64,000 nt of DNA from contig NZ_SJJR01000016.1 in assembly GCF_004331455.1 (NCBI RefSeq), positions 62,001-126,000 of the forward strand, written 5' to 3'. The first letter of the stretch is position 1. Each line of letters starts with the position of its first letter. Below, in pieces: positions 7,960-16,783 of the stretch. Source of the DNA: Micromonospora zingiberis. GTDB lineage: Bacteria; Actinomycetota; Actinomycetes; Mycobacteriales; Micromonosporaceae. Both the position numbers and the translations under genes were made by a program. Below the pieces are notes generated by a model, which saw nothing but the letters and a program-made list of their open reading frames with translations, did no database searches and was not told the origin of the DNA.

Positions 7960-10900
7960 CTACCAGACGTCGTCTTCGTCGTCGTTGTCGCGGCGTAGGT
8001 TGTCTATCAGGGCTTGGAGGTACGTGTGGGCTTCTTCGTAGTCGGCTTTCAGGTCGAGGTCGGTCGTGTGTTCGGCGGCGTCACGGGCAAGGGCGAGAGC
8101 CGAGCCGAGTTCCTCGCTGATGCCGTTCATCGCGCTCCAGTTGTGGGGCTGCATCGCGTCCTGGACAAAGGGGCGCGTCCGCTCGTGGACGCCGCGTTCG
8201 CGAGCGCGGGCGGTGATGTCGTGCGCGAGGTCGGGTTGGTCCAACGCCCACATGTCTATGTCGGCGAGCAGCTCGACGAGTGACCGGAGTTGGTCACCAT
8301 CGAGCTTGGCGGCGAGCCGGGCCAGTGCGGTTCCTTGGTTATTGGTGAGGCGGTCGTTGACGGCGGCGGCGATGACCAAACCGGCGTACGGCGCGCTGAG
8401 GTTGTCATGGATCCAGGCGGCGAGACCGTCGGCGTGGGTGTCGAATGCGCTGTTGAGCTCGTGGATGTCGTCGGGGAGCGGGACGCCGTTGTCGGCTTGG
8501 TCGGCGAGGTGATCAAGAACGAGGCGGGGGTGTGCGGTCGCGATTCCGGTGAGGGCTTCCTGGACTGCGTGGGAGTCGTAGCCGGCGTGTGAGATGAGGC
8601 GGAGTATCGCGGTGGCGTCGTCTGAGTTGAGGGCGGCACCGTAGGTCCTGCCGTCGTAGTGGCAGGCGTCTTCGATGGCTCGGATCGCGCCGAACTGGCT
8701 GACCGCGTGCTCGAGGAGCACCTTCACCGCAGCGATGGGCTGTTCGCCGAGGTAGGTGCCGGCAGCGGCGAGGTACGCCTGGGCGATGTCAAGGTCAGGG
8801 TCATTGATGCCGGTGGCCCACACCTCGAACAACGGTTCGCCGAGGAGGTGCCAGCGTTGTCCCATGAACCCGTTGGCGATCGCCATCTTCACCTCGCGTC
8901 GACCATCGACGATTTTGTCCTGAATCCAGGCGGTGGCGTCGTCCCGAGCGTGGTCGAGCCACCGGGTGATGAGGAGGTTGAGTTCCTGGTCGAGCGGCCC
9001 CGGCGGGCGTTCGTTGATGTCGCGGACGATGGTTTCGAGGTGTTCGGGTGACTGTTCTGCGATGCTGCGCCACAGCCCCCACAGGGTGATCGACCGGCCG
9101 TTGTCGAGGGTCAGGACGGCTCGGGCCGTCTGGTCGAGCAGGTCGAGCATCGCGGGTATGTTGCCGAGGTCGAGGAGCCTGCGGGCGACGTCGGCAAGCT
9201 GCTCGCGGCGCAGTGCCATGCGCTCCTGGACCTTGTCGTGGATGCGCGTGTTCTTGTCCGCCTGCCTTTCCTCTTCGGTCAACCCGGCGAGGCGTTCACG
9301 CTCGGCGGTTCGCTCGGCCATGAGCTCTTCCATTGTCGGTACCACCCGACGTTTCGCAGCCGCCAGGCCGAGTTGGTTTTTCCACACCTGGTCCGCGACG
9401 TCGTCGGCGAGCCCGGCAGCGTTATCGAGCCGAGCCAGCAGCGTGAGTGCCGCATGCCGGATCCGGAGCGACGTGGCGTGGTCTGCGCTCCACTCGATGT
9501 GGTCGCGAACGCGGCGTCGGACAGCCGGCACTGTTGTCTTGTCCGAGACGTGTCCGAACGCCTGCAGGGTCGCGAGGTCGTCGTCCTCCCACTGCAGGAC
9601 GGTGTCGTCACCGACGACCTGGTTGAAGTAGCCGTGCGGCTGCAGCAGCGCTTCGTGCAGGAGGTCCAGCGCTTCACCAGCGCGTCGCAGGTCGTTGGAG
9701 AGGGCCTGTTCTTGGAGTAGCTCGCGTGTCTGGTTTCGGACGTCCCGGACCTTCGCCGCGTTGAAGGTGTGCGGCTGTAACGCGAGCGTCCTGATGCTGG
9801 CCTGCACGGTTTCGAGCTCTTCTTTTGCCAGCAGCGGCTTGAGCGCGAACAAGGGGGTGGCTGCGTCCTGCGCGTCGCCCGACTCCTTTAGCCATTCGGT
9901 GACGCGGGCAACGATGCGCTTCGAGAACGACGCGTGCGGAAGCGTCGCGAGGTTGGCGAGACGGTCTGTCACCATGCGTTCAGGGTGGTCGGGATTCGAG
10001 TTCGCCGGCCTCGCGTCGCGCCGGCGGAGTGCCCACAGCGCGTCGAGGACGGTCTCCAGTTGGTCGGCGTCGTTGGCGGCGGCTCGTGCGTACAGTCCCG
10101 GCATCTTCGCGCGGACGTCGTCTCGGCCGAGCGGTGCCAGACCCAACGGCTTCCGATATGGATGCTCTTCCTCGTCCTCCGGAGGTTCGACGCCTTCGGC
10201 GTCCTCCCAATCCAGACGGGCACGGACCTCGTCGAGGATCGTGACGACCTCGGCCGGATGGGTGGCCGCCAGCTGCTCTAACTGGCTAAGCTCGTCAACC
10301 AGGCGCCCGTTGTGGGGGGTCTGCAGACGGGTACGGATGGCGGTCCAGATGTTCGGCATGAGGCGTGGTCCGCCGCGCTGCGCGAGTCGCCAGTCCAGCT
10401 CACCAAGAGACAGGGCGAGCTGATGGTGATGGTCGGTGCCGAACGTGTCCCAGAGTTCGGTGACGAACCCGCTGTCGTAGTCCTCGAATGCTGCGGTGAC
10501 CTCGAGGACATGGTCGGCGAGTACGTCAGGTACGACCCGCAGCACGTCGCCGTGTTCGACCAGGACGCCGCGGTCGCGCAGAGCCTTGAGCAGCCGGGCC
10601 AGTTCGATGGGCTTCAACGCGCAGAAGCCTGCGATCTTGTCCATCAGCGCCCGGTCCTGCGTTTGAACTGGTCCGAGGGCCGTGTAGGTCGCAAGGACTC
10701 GCTGAGTGGTTTCCGGCCGGAAACCTTGTACGTCGGTACCGAGCAGCTCTTGGTACCGAGTCAGGATCTGGGTCCGCAGAGCAGCATCGACGCCAAGTGA
10801 CGCGGTGAGCTCGCCCCGCCTGATGAGGTTGACCGTGATGACGGCGACGAACGGACTGTGTTCAGCCTGTTTGGCGAGGTAGCTCGTCAGCGGGAACCGC

Positions 10901-12009
10901 AGCCTCATCCCCTCAGTCAAGGCCTTCACAAGCTGCCGCGCCTGCTTCGGCGCCAGCTGGCCCACATCGACGACCGCGAGTTCGGATGGGCCGAACTGCG
11001 CCAACGCCACTTGCTCGACGACCCCGGTCTTTGCGCTCGGACGGGTCGCCAGAACCAATTGCACATCCGCCCGTTCGCGGACAAACGCCAGCAACGGCGC
11101 CAACGCCGCAGGGTCCGTGTGCGCGTCGTCGATCAGGATGACCATCGGACCCATCCGAAGCTCGGTCATCGCTGCGGCGTGGAACCGATGCCCGGCCGCC
11201 AAACACACCACCGGAAACCCAGGCCACCGCTCTTGTAACGCGGTCAGCGCCTCAGCCACCAGGCGCGACTTCCCCCGGCCCGCCGGAGCCGAGACGACCA
11301 CCACCTGGCGGAACCCGCCACTATCCCGATCGAACGCTGCCCCCAACGCGGTGAGCTCATCCGTGCGCCCCACCAGCGGACCAAGATCGTTCATCACGGC
11401 GGTCGGATTCCTTCGCCCCGAGACGAACGTCTCGAGCGACACGAACGCATCCCCGGGCGCTTCGAGGAACATTCGCCGGACGTCTTCACCCCAGGTCTGG
11501 TCGAGAATATTCCGCTGAACCTGCGCAGGCAGGTCCTTCAGCATGGCGGTGAGCTGGCCACGGTCCAACAGGGTCCAGCCCGCATACTTCCTCATCTGCG
11601 CGCGCGCCTGAGAGGAGGCGACCCGAGAAAACACCAGGTAGAACTCCTCGGCCCCCTCGTACGTCACCTTCTCAACTGCCTGCTTCACCTCGAAAGACCT
11701 CAGCCTGTCCAGGTGCTTGCACTGCCACGCGGCCGGCACCCCGTCGCTGTACTCACCGGCCAAGTCGATCCCGTCTTGCTTGTCGCCCGACGTGCCCCAC
11801 CGCTCCACCCTGGCGACGTGACGAACCCCAACGCCCAGGTACCGCTCCGCCCTCAAGAGCCGCTCGACGAACTCTTCAAACTCGTAGGGGTTCAGCCATG
11901 GAGTCGGCAGCAGCTTCGAGTGTTTGTCAGATGACAGCCACTTTGCGGCGGGCCGATGATCCTCATCGCCCGCGTCGCGATTCCTCTTACCCATTTCCAG
12001 CCCCTGCAT
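7960..12009 (-). CDS. Restriction-endonuclease-fold STAND NTPase, Avs-like defence protein
   Basis: A 1,349-residue protein (start at 12009, or an ATG five codons on at 11994). Residues 43-116 carry an Mrr-like nuclease core: FEEFVERLL, then GIDL (Asp82) and AWQCKHLDR (Gln96, Lys98). Residues 210-300 start a STAND-type NTPase with Walker A APAGRGKS (241-248) and Walker B ILIDDAH (291-297), followed by a winged-helix-like segment. The last 800 or so residues are all-helical repeats, suited to sensing a ligand. Nuclease plus STAND plus long helical sensor is the layout of antiviral Avs proteins, which form oligomers on phage proteins and cut DNA. The gene is divergent from a SIR2-domain gene. 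The architecture is seen; the anti-phage role is inferred. Confidence 0.8.
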   Translation of the reverse strand: MQGLEMGKRNRDAGDEDHRPAAKWLSSDKHSKLLPTPWLNPYEFEEFVERLLRAERYLGVGVRHVARVERWGTSGDKQDGIDLAGEYSDGVPAAWQCKHLDRLRSFEVKQAVEKVTYEGAEEFYLVFSRVASSQARAQMRKYAGWTLLDRGQLTAMLKDLPAQVQRNILDQTWGEDVRRMFLEAPGDAFVSLETFVSGRRNPTAVMNDLGPLVGRTDELTALGAAFDRDSGGFRQVVVVSAPAGRGKSRLVAEALTALQERWPGFPVVCLAAGHRFHAAAMTELRMGPMVILIDDAHTDPAALAPLLAFVRERADVQLVLATRPSAKTGVVEQVALAQFGPSELAVVDVGQLAPKQARQLVKALTEGMRLRFPLTSYLAKQAEHSPFVAVITVNLIRRGELTASLGVDAALRTQILTRYQELLGTDVQGFRPETTQRVLATYTALGPVQTQDRALMDKIAGFCALKPIELARLLKALRDRGVLVEHGDVLRVVPDVLADHVLEVTAAFEDYDSGFVTELWDTFGTDHHHQLALSLGELDWRLAQRGGPRLMPNIWTAIRTRLQTPHNGRLVDELSQLEQLAATHPAEVVTILDEVRARLDWEDAEGVEPPEDEEEHPYRKPLGLAPLGRDDVRAKMPGLYARAAANDADQLETVLDALWALRRRDARPANSNPDHPERMVTDRLANLATLPHASFSKRIVARVTEWLKESGDAQDAATPLFALKPLLAKEELETVQASIRTLALQPHTFNAAKVRDVRNQTRELLQEQALSNDLRRAGEALDLLHEALLQPHGYFNQVVGDDTVLQWEDDDLATLQAFGHVSDKTTVPAVRRRVRDHIEWSADHATSLRIRHAALTLLARLDNAAGLADDVADQVWKNQLGLAAAKRRVVPTMEELMAERTAERERLAGLTEEERQADKNTRIHDKVQERMALRREQLADVARRLLDLGNIPAMLDLLDQTARAVLTLDNGRSITLWGLWRSIAEQSPEHLETIVRDINERPPGPLDQELNLLITRWLDHARDDATAWIQDKIVDGRREVKMAIANGFMGQRWHLLGEPLFEVWATGINDPDLDIAQAYLAAAGTYLGEQPIAAVKVLLEHAVSQFGAIRAIEDACHYDGRTYGAALNSDDATAILRLISHAGYDSHAVQEALTGIATAHPRLVLDHLADQADNGVPLPDDIHELNSAFDTHADGLAAWIHDNLSAPYAGLVIAAAVNDRLTNNQGTALARLAAKLDGDQLRSLVELLADIDMWALDQPDLAHDITARARERGVHERTRPFVQDAMQPHNWSAMNGISEELGSALALARDAAEHTTDLDLKADYEEAHTYLQALIDNLRRDNDDEDDVW

Positions 12010-12206
12010 ATGCCTCGCCTACAGCCGACGAACTGGGGTATCAACCCGGCCCGTGGAGCGGCTTCCATTGTCCCAGCCAGTGCCGACACTCGGAAACCGC
12101 CCAGCTCGGCCGCATCGGCGGCCTCCCGTGGGCAACACCCCTCGCAGGCCACAACCCGCCCGGCAACCCGCGCGAAGATGTCAGCTCCTGCCAGTACGGT
12201 CGAGCG

Positions 12207-13997
12207 ATGATTGACGCAGATGCGGCGACGGGCAGCAAAGCGTTGGACTCTCGCATCAGCCTCGCGACCTCGATGCACGCCCAACCTGGTGTCTACGCCT
12301 TGCTCGTCGGCTCGGGCACGTCGACGGGTGCGGGCGTGCCGACGGGCTGGGGTGTTGTGACTGCGCTCGTGGCCAAGGTGGCGGCGGCGTCCGGCGACGA
12401 GGTTCCAGCGGACTTCGATGCAAACGTTTGGTGGGGCAAGCACAGAGATGGCGAACCCCTGGGCTATTCCGATCTACTCGCGTCGCTTGCTAGCACGCCG
12501 GCAGCCCGTCGGGCGATCTTGGCCAGCTTCTTTGAGCCCTCAGAGGAGGAACGGCAACAGAGCATGAAGGTCCCCGGCGCGGCGCACCGGGCGATCGCGG
12601 CGCTGGTGGCGCGAGGAGCTGTCCGGGTTATCGTGACTACTAACTTCGATCGGCTAATCGAGCAAGCGCTCGAGGCTGAAGGGGTCTTCCCACAGGTCAT
12701 CGCCACCCCTAGCGCCATAGATGGTATGGAACCGCTGGCTCATGCACGATGCACGGTGATCAAGTTGCATGGCGACTACGCCAGGATCGACCAGCTGAAC
12801 ACGGTGGAAGAGCTGAGCCACTACCCCGAGCCGCTCAAGGGATTGCTGGAGCGTGTTCTGGATGAATACGGCCTCGTCGTCAACGGCTGGTCAGGGGACT
12901 GGGATCACGCGCTAGTGACAGCCATCGAAGGTATTCGTTCCCGGCGATACCCTCTCTACTGGTCGAGCTTCGAATCTCTGGGGAGCCCCGCCCGACGCCT
13001 GGTCGCCCAACACCGGGCGCACGTGATCGTTGGAGTGTCGGCCGACCAGTTCTTCCCAGACATCCTGAGCCGGCTTGGGGCGCTTGATAGCCTCGCGGAT
13101 CCTCCACTGACAAGGGCGATGGCGATTGCCCGACTGAAGCGGGCCCTGCCTGACCCAATCAAACACATCGAGTTGCGGGACCTTCTCGACGTGGAGGTTC
13201 AGCGGCTTCGGGCGTACCTGGCGGATAGGCCGCAGCTGGCACCCGGAACCGACGGGCAGACGTTGCAGGATGCACATGACGAAATCCGTCAGCGCTGCGG
13301 CACGCTGCTGCACCTGGTAGCGCAAGGGGTGTACCTAGACCGCGACCGACAGCACATTGCGGTGTGGACAGCGGTGATCGAGCAATTGATGCGAGCGCGC
13401 CGGCAGCCCGATGGCCAGTTCCATCCGTTCTGGGTAGCTTTGCACCACTATCCGGCACTTCTGGTGTTGAAGGCCGCGAGCCTGAGTGCAGTCGCCGCTC
13501 GGCGCGATGATGTCTTACTGCGACTGCTTCGCGAGCCAACCTGGCGTGATCGGACCAGCAGCGAGCAAGAGGCGGCAGCGCTAGACGTCCTACACGTTTA
13601 TCGAGTTCTCGATCATGATCTGATTAATGACTTTCCTCGTTGGAACGGGACCAGATGGCTCTATCCTCGCAGTAGGCTATTGAAGGACGAGTTGCGTGAG
13701 GTGTTCCTTCCCTTGATTGGCGACGAGGAGTCGTATCAGCAACTCTTCCACCGAACTGAATACCGCGTAGCGCTCGCTCAAATGCGGTTCGGAACCTCGG
13801 CAAGTTCCTACCGCCCGGCGCCAGGGGAGTTCATCGGTGAAGGCCAGTGGCGGCACAATAGATTAGCCTGGGAGGCCGACTTCCGCGGTCACGCTGATCG
13901 TGAGGTATGGGGCTGGTCAACAGGCGACGACGGCCCCTTCGACCAGACGCTGAAAGAGTTGGCAGAAGACCTTGGAAGGAGCCGGCGATGGGGCTGA
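12207..13997 (+). CDS. SIR2-domain protein, probable defence NADase
   Basis: 596 residues from an ATG at 12207; longer open reading upstream lacks family likeness and would overlap the divergent nuclease gene. Residues 20-45 carry the defence-type SIR2 nucleotide motif (YALLVGSGTSTGAGVPTGW). VIVTTNFDRLIEQAL and CTVIKLHGDY follow, the usual Asn/Asp and His elements of SIR2 NADases, then a VVNGWSGDWDHAL segment. The C-terminal 300 residues are helical without a known domain. In defence systems such SIR2 proteins destroy NAD+ on infection and stop growth. Its 5' end lies about 200 bases from the start of the divergent REase-STAND gene, so the two probably share a control region. Confidence 0.8.
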   Translation: MIDADAATGSKALDSRISLATSMHAQPGVYALLVGSGTSTGAGVPTGWGVVTALVAKVAAASGDEVPADFDANVWWGKHRDGEPLGYSDLLASLASTPAARRAILASFFEPSEEERQQSMKVPGAAHRAIAALVARGAVRVIVTTNFDRLIEQALEAEGVFPQVIATPSAIDGMEPLAHARCTVIKLHGDYARIDQLNTVEELSHYPEPLKGLLERVLDEYGLVVNGWSGDWDHALVTAIEGIRSRRYPLYWSSFESLGSPARRLVAQHRAHVIVGVSADQFFPDILSRLGALDSLADPPLTRAMAIARLKRALPDPIKHIELRDLLDVEVQRLRAYLADRPQLAPGTDGQTLQDAHDEIRQRCGTLLHLVAQGVYLDRDRQHIAVWTAVIEQLMRARRQPDGQFHPFWVALHHYPALLVLKAASLSAVAARRDDVLLRLLREPTWRDRTSSEQEAAALDVLHVYRVLDHDLINDFPRWNGTRWLYPRSRLLKDELREVFLPLIGDEESYQQLFHRTEYRVALAQMRFGTSASSYRPAPGEFIGEGQWRHNRLAWEADFRGHADREVWGWSTGDDGPFDQTLKELAEDLGRSRRWG

Positions 13998-14172
13998 TCT
14001 GCAAGGTCTGGCGGTATTGAGCACTTTCCTCGCTCTCGCTCTCAAGAACTTCGCGGAGGTGCACCTGATCGCCGATCAGCGGCGGAAATGGATACGAGAG
14101 GCCGGATGTAGGTGGACGTAATCTGCGCCGTAGCGTAAGAAGTGGGGACCCAAGCATGATGGGGGGGAGCAC

Positions 14173-15015
14173 GTGGCCTTTCAGAACGAACCCGAGCAAC
14201 CTGCCAGCGCTGACAGGCGTGTTCGCCCTGAGCCGATGGGCCGATGGGAACGCATCGGCGCCCTCGCTATCGGGCTCACTCTCGCTGGAGTCGGTTGCGT
14301 TGCCGTGTTCAAGACAAACAACCAGGCCGGGACGACAACCCTGCTGATCGCTGCCGGAGTCCTTTTGCTGATCGGAATACAGGGCACCTCACTTGTGCGG
14401 GTTAGTGGCGGCTCGAACACAGCCGAGTTTGAGCGCCGACTCCGGCAGGAAAGGTTTATCGAGGCAGCAGCGCAAGAATCTGCGACTAACCCCGAGCGAG
14501 CGAAAGGAATGATAGAGGGTGGCGTCATTCTGGATCCTTCTGTCGCCCCCGAGCTTCATCTAGCTATTACATGGAACAACCTCCTACGGGAGGCCCTTAC
14601 TGAGGCGGCTAGGCCATGCACAGTGTCTGCGCGCCCGTACTCTGTGTCCGCTCCAGTCAAGTTCACCATCGAGACGCCCGAAGGTCTAATAGCGGTCATT
14701 CCGAAGCCGTTTGGGGAGCCGGCCGGGGAATCTGATCTAAAGGAACTAGCGAGACACGGCGGTACAGGGGAGGCGATGGGTGGTCTCATCGTGGGCAACA
14801 GTGAAGCGACCGCGTTCTTGCGGCTTCTTTTGGCAGCCGGGACGTGGCCATTGCCGATCGAAGTTGTCACGTGGGCCGGCAGGGAAGACCATCAACGGCT
14901 TGTGGCCGCCATTCAACGCATGCGCTCCACGGTCGCGCCGCCTGGGGAAATGATGAGCCTTTTTCATCGTGATGGTGCTGGTCACGGTGGGTGTGAGGAG
15001 GCGGTGTCGACATAG
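14173..15015 (+). CDS. Two-TM membrane protein, 3' end replaced by an insertion sequence
   Basis: GTG start with a GGGGGGGAG binding site 5 bases upstream. Residues 28-45 (IGALAIGLTLAGVGCVAV) and about 52-70 (TTTLLIAAGVLLLIGIQ) are membrane helices; the remaining about 200 residues are soluble and unrecognised. It follows the SIR2 gene by 175 bases on the same strand and may belong to that locus, perhaps as a membrane-bound partner. An IS5-type element starts at 14955 inside the last codons. Removing the element and one copy of the GAT duplication gives ...PPGEMIS and a TAA stop, so only the last two native codons were lost and about 20 foreign residues gained. Confidence 0.65.
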   Translation: MAFQNEPEQPASADRRVRPEPMGRWERIGALAIGLTLAGVGCVAVFKTNNQAGTTTLLIAAGVLLLIGIQGTSLVRVSGGSNTAEFERRLRQERFIEAAAQESATNPERAKGMIEGGVILDPSVAPELHLAITWNNLLREALTEAARPCTVSARPYSVSAPVKFTIETPEGLIAVIPKPFGEPAGESDLKELARHGGTGEAMGGLIVGNSEATAFLRLLLAAGTWPLPIEVVTWAGREDHQRLVAAIQRMRSTVAPPGEMMSLFHRDGAGHGGCEEAVST

Positions 15016-15016
15016 G

Positions 15017-15090
15017 GCGAGGCTCCCGGTAAGACAGCAGTCGACCAAGATCCGATGCCCCAACCGGGAGCCTCGCTGTGCTGTCTTACC
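15017..15090 (+). promoter_or_regulatory. Competing hairpins over the transposase start codon
   Basis: Two perfect complementary pairs lie interleaved. GCGAGGCTCCCGGT (15017-15030) pairs with ACCGGGAGCCTCGC (15063-15076). GGTAAGACAGCA (15028-15039) pairs with TGCTGTCTTACC (15079-15090), which overlaps the GTG start at 15078 and the next codons. The order A-B-A'-B' allows a pseudoknot, or two alternative stems, and the second stem would hide the start codon in transcripts entering from outside. The pairings are seen; the translational control is inferred by analogy with other insertion sequences. Confidence 0.55.
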
Positions 15091-15860
15091 CGTCAACGGT
15101 CGCGCTGTCCAGCCGCACCCTGAACCACCTGGCCGACCTCATCCATGCCGAACGCACCCGCCGTCGCGGCCGGTGGCGGCGTCTTGATGCCGGCCGGCCG
15201 GCCCTGCTTGCTTTGGCCCATCTGCGTAACGGTGACACCATCGCTCGTCTGGCCTGCGGCTTTACGATCAGCGTCACGACCGCTTGGCGGTACGTCCGAG
15301 AAGCCATCGACCTACTCGCCGCGCACGCCGAGAACCTGAACGCCGCCATACGGCGCATCGCCCGGCTCGCGTACGCGATCCTGGACGGCACCCTGATCCC
15401 GATCGATCGGGTCGCGGACCAGAAGCCGTACTACTCCGGCAAGCACAAACGCCACGGAGTCAACGTGCAGCTCATCGCGGACTGCAAAGGACGTCTCGTC
15501 TGGGCCTCACCCGGCCTGCCCGGCGCCGTGCACGACCTGACCGCCGCGCGCACCCACGGCCTGATCGAGGCTCTGAGCTGCGCCAACGTGATGACCTTCG
15601 CTGACAAGGCGTACCAGGGCGCCGGCGGCAGCATCCGCACGCCGTTCAAACGCCGTCGTCACCGACCGCGACTGTCCCGACGCCAGAAGACCGTCAACCG
15701 GCACCACGCCAAGATCCGGGCCGTCGGCGAACGCGCCGTCGCCACCCTCAAGAGCTGGAAGATCCTGACCAAGCTCCGCCGCTGCCCACGACATGCCACC
15801 ACGATCGTCCAGGCCATCCTCGTCCTACATCACATCCGGACCAGCCAAAACCCACGATGA
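15078..15860 (+). CDS. IS5-family transposase (HTH plus DDE_Tnp_4 type)
   Basis: 260 residues with a GTG start. The N-terminal helix-turn-helix (LACGFTISVTTAWRYVREAIDLLA) is followed by the DDE domain: VLDGTLIPIDRV type first Asp (ILDGTLIPIDRVADQKPYYSGKHKRHG), the second Asp in MTFADKAYQGAGG, and the conserved RAVGERAVATLKSWKIL near the end. Length and order are those of the actinobacterial IS5/IS112-like group. No frameshift or stop is seen, so it is probably functional. Confidence 0.9.
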   Translation: MLSYPSTVALSSRTLNHLADLIHAERTRRRGRWRRLDAGRPALLALAHLRNGDTIARLACGFTISVTTAWRYVREAIDLLAAHAENLNAAIRRIARLAYAILDGTLIPIDRVADQKPYYSGKHKRHGVNVQLIADCKGRLVWASPGLPGAVHDLTAARTHGLIEALSCANVMTFADKAYQGAGGSIRTPFKRRRHRPRLSRRQKTVNRHHAKIRAVGERAVATLKSWKILTKLRRCPRHATTIVQAILVLHHIRTSQNPR

Positions 15861-15896
15861 AAAGGGCTCGATCTCTTAACCCTGCTTGCCCGCGCT

Positions 15897-16780
15897 CTAA
15901 AGGATGTCTCGTAACTCGGTGATGGCGTTGCCGCGCAACGGTTCCTGGATCAGCCGGCCAGGATGATGTTGTGGAGGTGGGCGATGCCGGATGCGGTGTC
16001 GGTCAATGTGTGGGCGGCGCGGCGGTAGTCGCGCAGGATCTTGAAGTACTTCATGCGGGCCAGGGCGTGTTCGACCTGCGCTCGGACCGTGCGATGCTGC
16101 TTGTTCAGGTCCGCCTTCCACTCGGGCAGATCACTGCTGTCAGCGGGCTTGCGGTACGGGATGATTACCTCAGGATTGCCGCGGTAGGCGCCGTCTGCCA
16201 TGACCGGTCGGCCGGCCAGCTTTTGGTCGATGCCGCTGGTGCGGTAGACGATGGTGTCGTTGCGGTTGCCGGGTTGAGGATCGCCGAGGGCCACGACGAG
16301 GCGGGTGTGGGCGTCGATGGCGACCTGAAGGTTCGTGCTGTAGCGGTAGTTCTTGCTCGGGGCAGCCAGGCGGTGGTCTCGGGTCGGGATGAGGGTGCCG
16401 TCAACGATGGTGATCTGGTCGACCCGACGTCGGCGTCCCGGCACGAGAGCGAGCAGGGGGCCGACGGTGTCGATGACCCGGTGAGCGGCGGAGTGCGACA
16501 CCCCGAACAGGGGGCCGATCTGCCGCATCGTCAGGTTCGTACGCCAGTACGCGGCCACCAGCAACACTCGATCGGCGAGGTCGAGAGACCACTGCCGGCC
16601 GGGCCGGCCGTCAGCGATGGCGTCCCCGCCACGATCGGCAACCAGCCTGACGAGGCGGCGGAACTGGGTGGGCTGCAGCCCAGTGAACGGGAAGATCCAC
16701 TCCTGGCGGGCCGCCGAGATCACCTGCACCCCGACATGATCCACCATGGACCAACCGCCGAGTTACGAGACGTCCTTTAG
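15897..16780. mobile_element. Second IS5-family insertion sequence
   Basis: An 884-bp element lying only 27 bases from the first one. Its ends are inverted copies of AGGAYGTCTCGTAACTCGG with one mismatch; the match continues into CTAA on the left and TTAG on the right, so the exact ends and any YTAR-type target duplication are uncertain by 2-4 bases. It carries one transposase gene on the minus strand. Its right end lies only three bases from the MazG-like stop codon. Confidence 0.85.
15950..16747 (-). CDS. IS5-family transposase
   Basis: 265 residues. N-terminal DUF4096/HTH-like part (FTGLQPTQFRRLVRLVADRGGD ... RQIGPLFGVSHSAAHRVID) and a DDE_Tnp_4 domain: VDGTLIPTRDHRLA, then VVALGDPQPGNRNDT, VMADGAYRGN and VEHALARMKYFKILRDYRR. 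The catalytic acidic residues are in the expected order. It differs from the neighbouring transposase in sequence, so the two elements arrived independently. It appears intact. Confidence 0.9.
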   Translation of the reverse strand: MVDHVGVQVISAARQEWIFPFTGLQPTQFRRLVRLVADRGGDAIADGRPGRQWSLDLADRVLLVAAYWRTNLTMRQIGPLFGVSHSAAHRVIDTVGPLLALVPGRRRRVDQITIVDGTLIPTRDHRLAAPSKNYRYSTNLQVAIDAHTRLVVALGDPQPGNRNDTIVYRTSGIDQKLAGRPVMADGAYRGNPEVIIPYRKPADSSDLPEWKADLNKQHRTVRAQVEHALARMKYFKILRDYRRAAHTLTDTASGIAHLHNIILAG

Positions 16781-16783
16781 GTG

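Larger units (their letters stand above)
14955..15869. mobile_element. Complete IS5-family insertion sequence with 3-bp target duplication
   Basis: A 915-bp element. The inverted ends read GAGCCYTTTTCATCGTG inward from both sides with one mismatch. GAT flanks it directly on the left (14952-14954) and on the right (15870-15872), which is the target duplication. It encodes one DDE transposase (15078-15860). It sits in the last codons of the two-TM protein gene. A folded structure covers the start of the transposase gene (see 15017-15090). Confidence 0.9.

Noticed and set aside
11898..12206. About 100 extra N-terminal codons in front of the SIR2 protein
   Set aside because: They do not resemble a SIR2 start, would overlap the divergent nuclease gene, and the ATG at 12207 begins just before the conserved domain.
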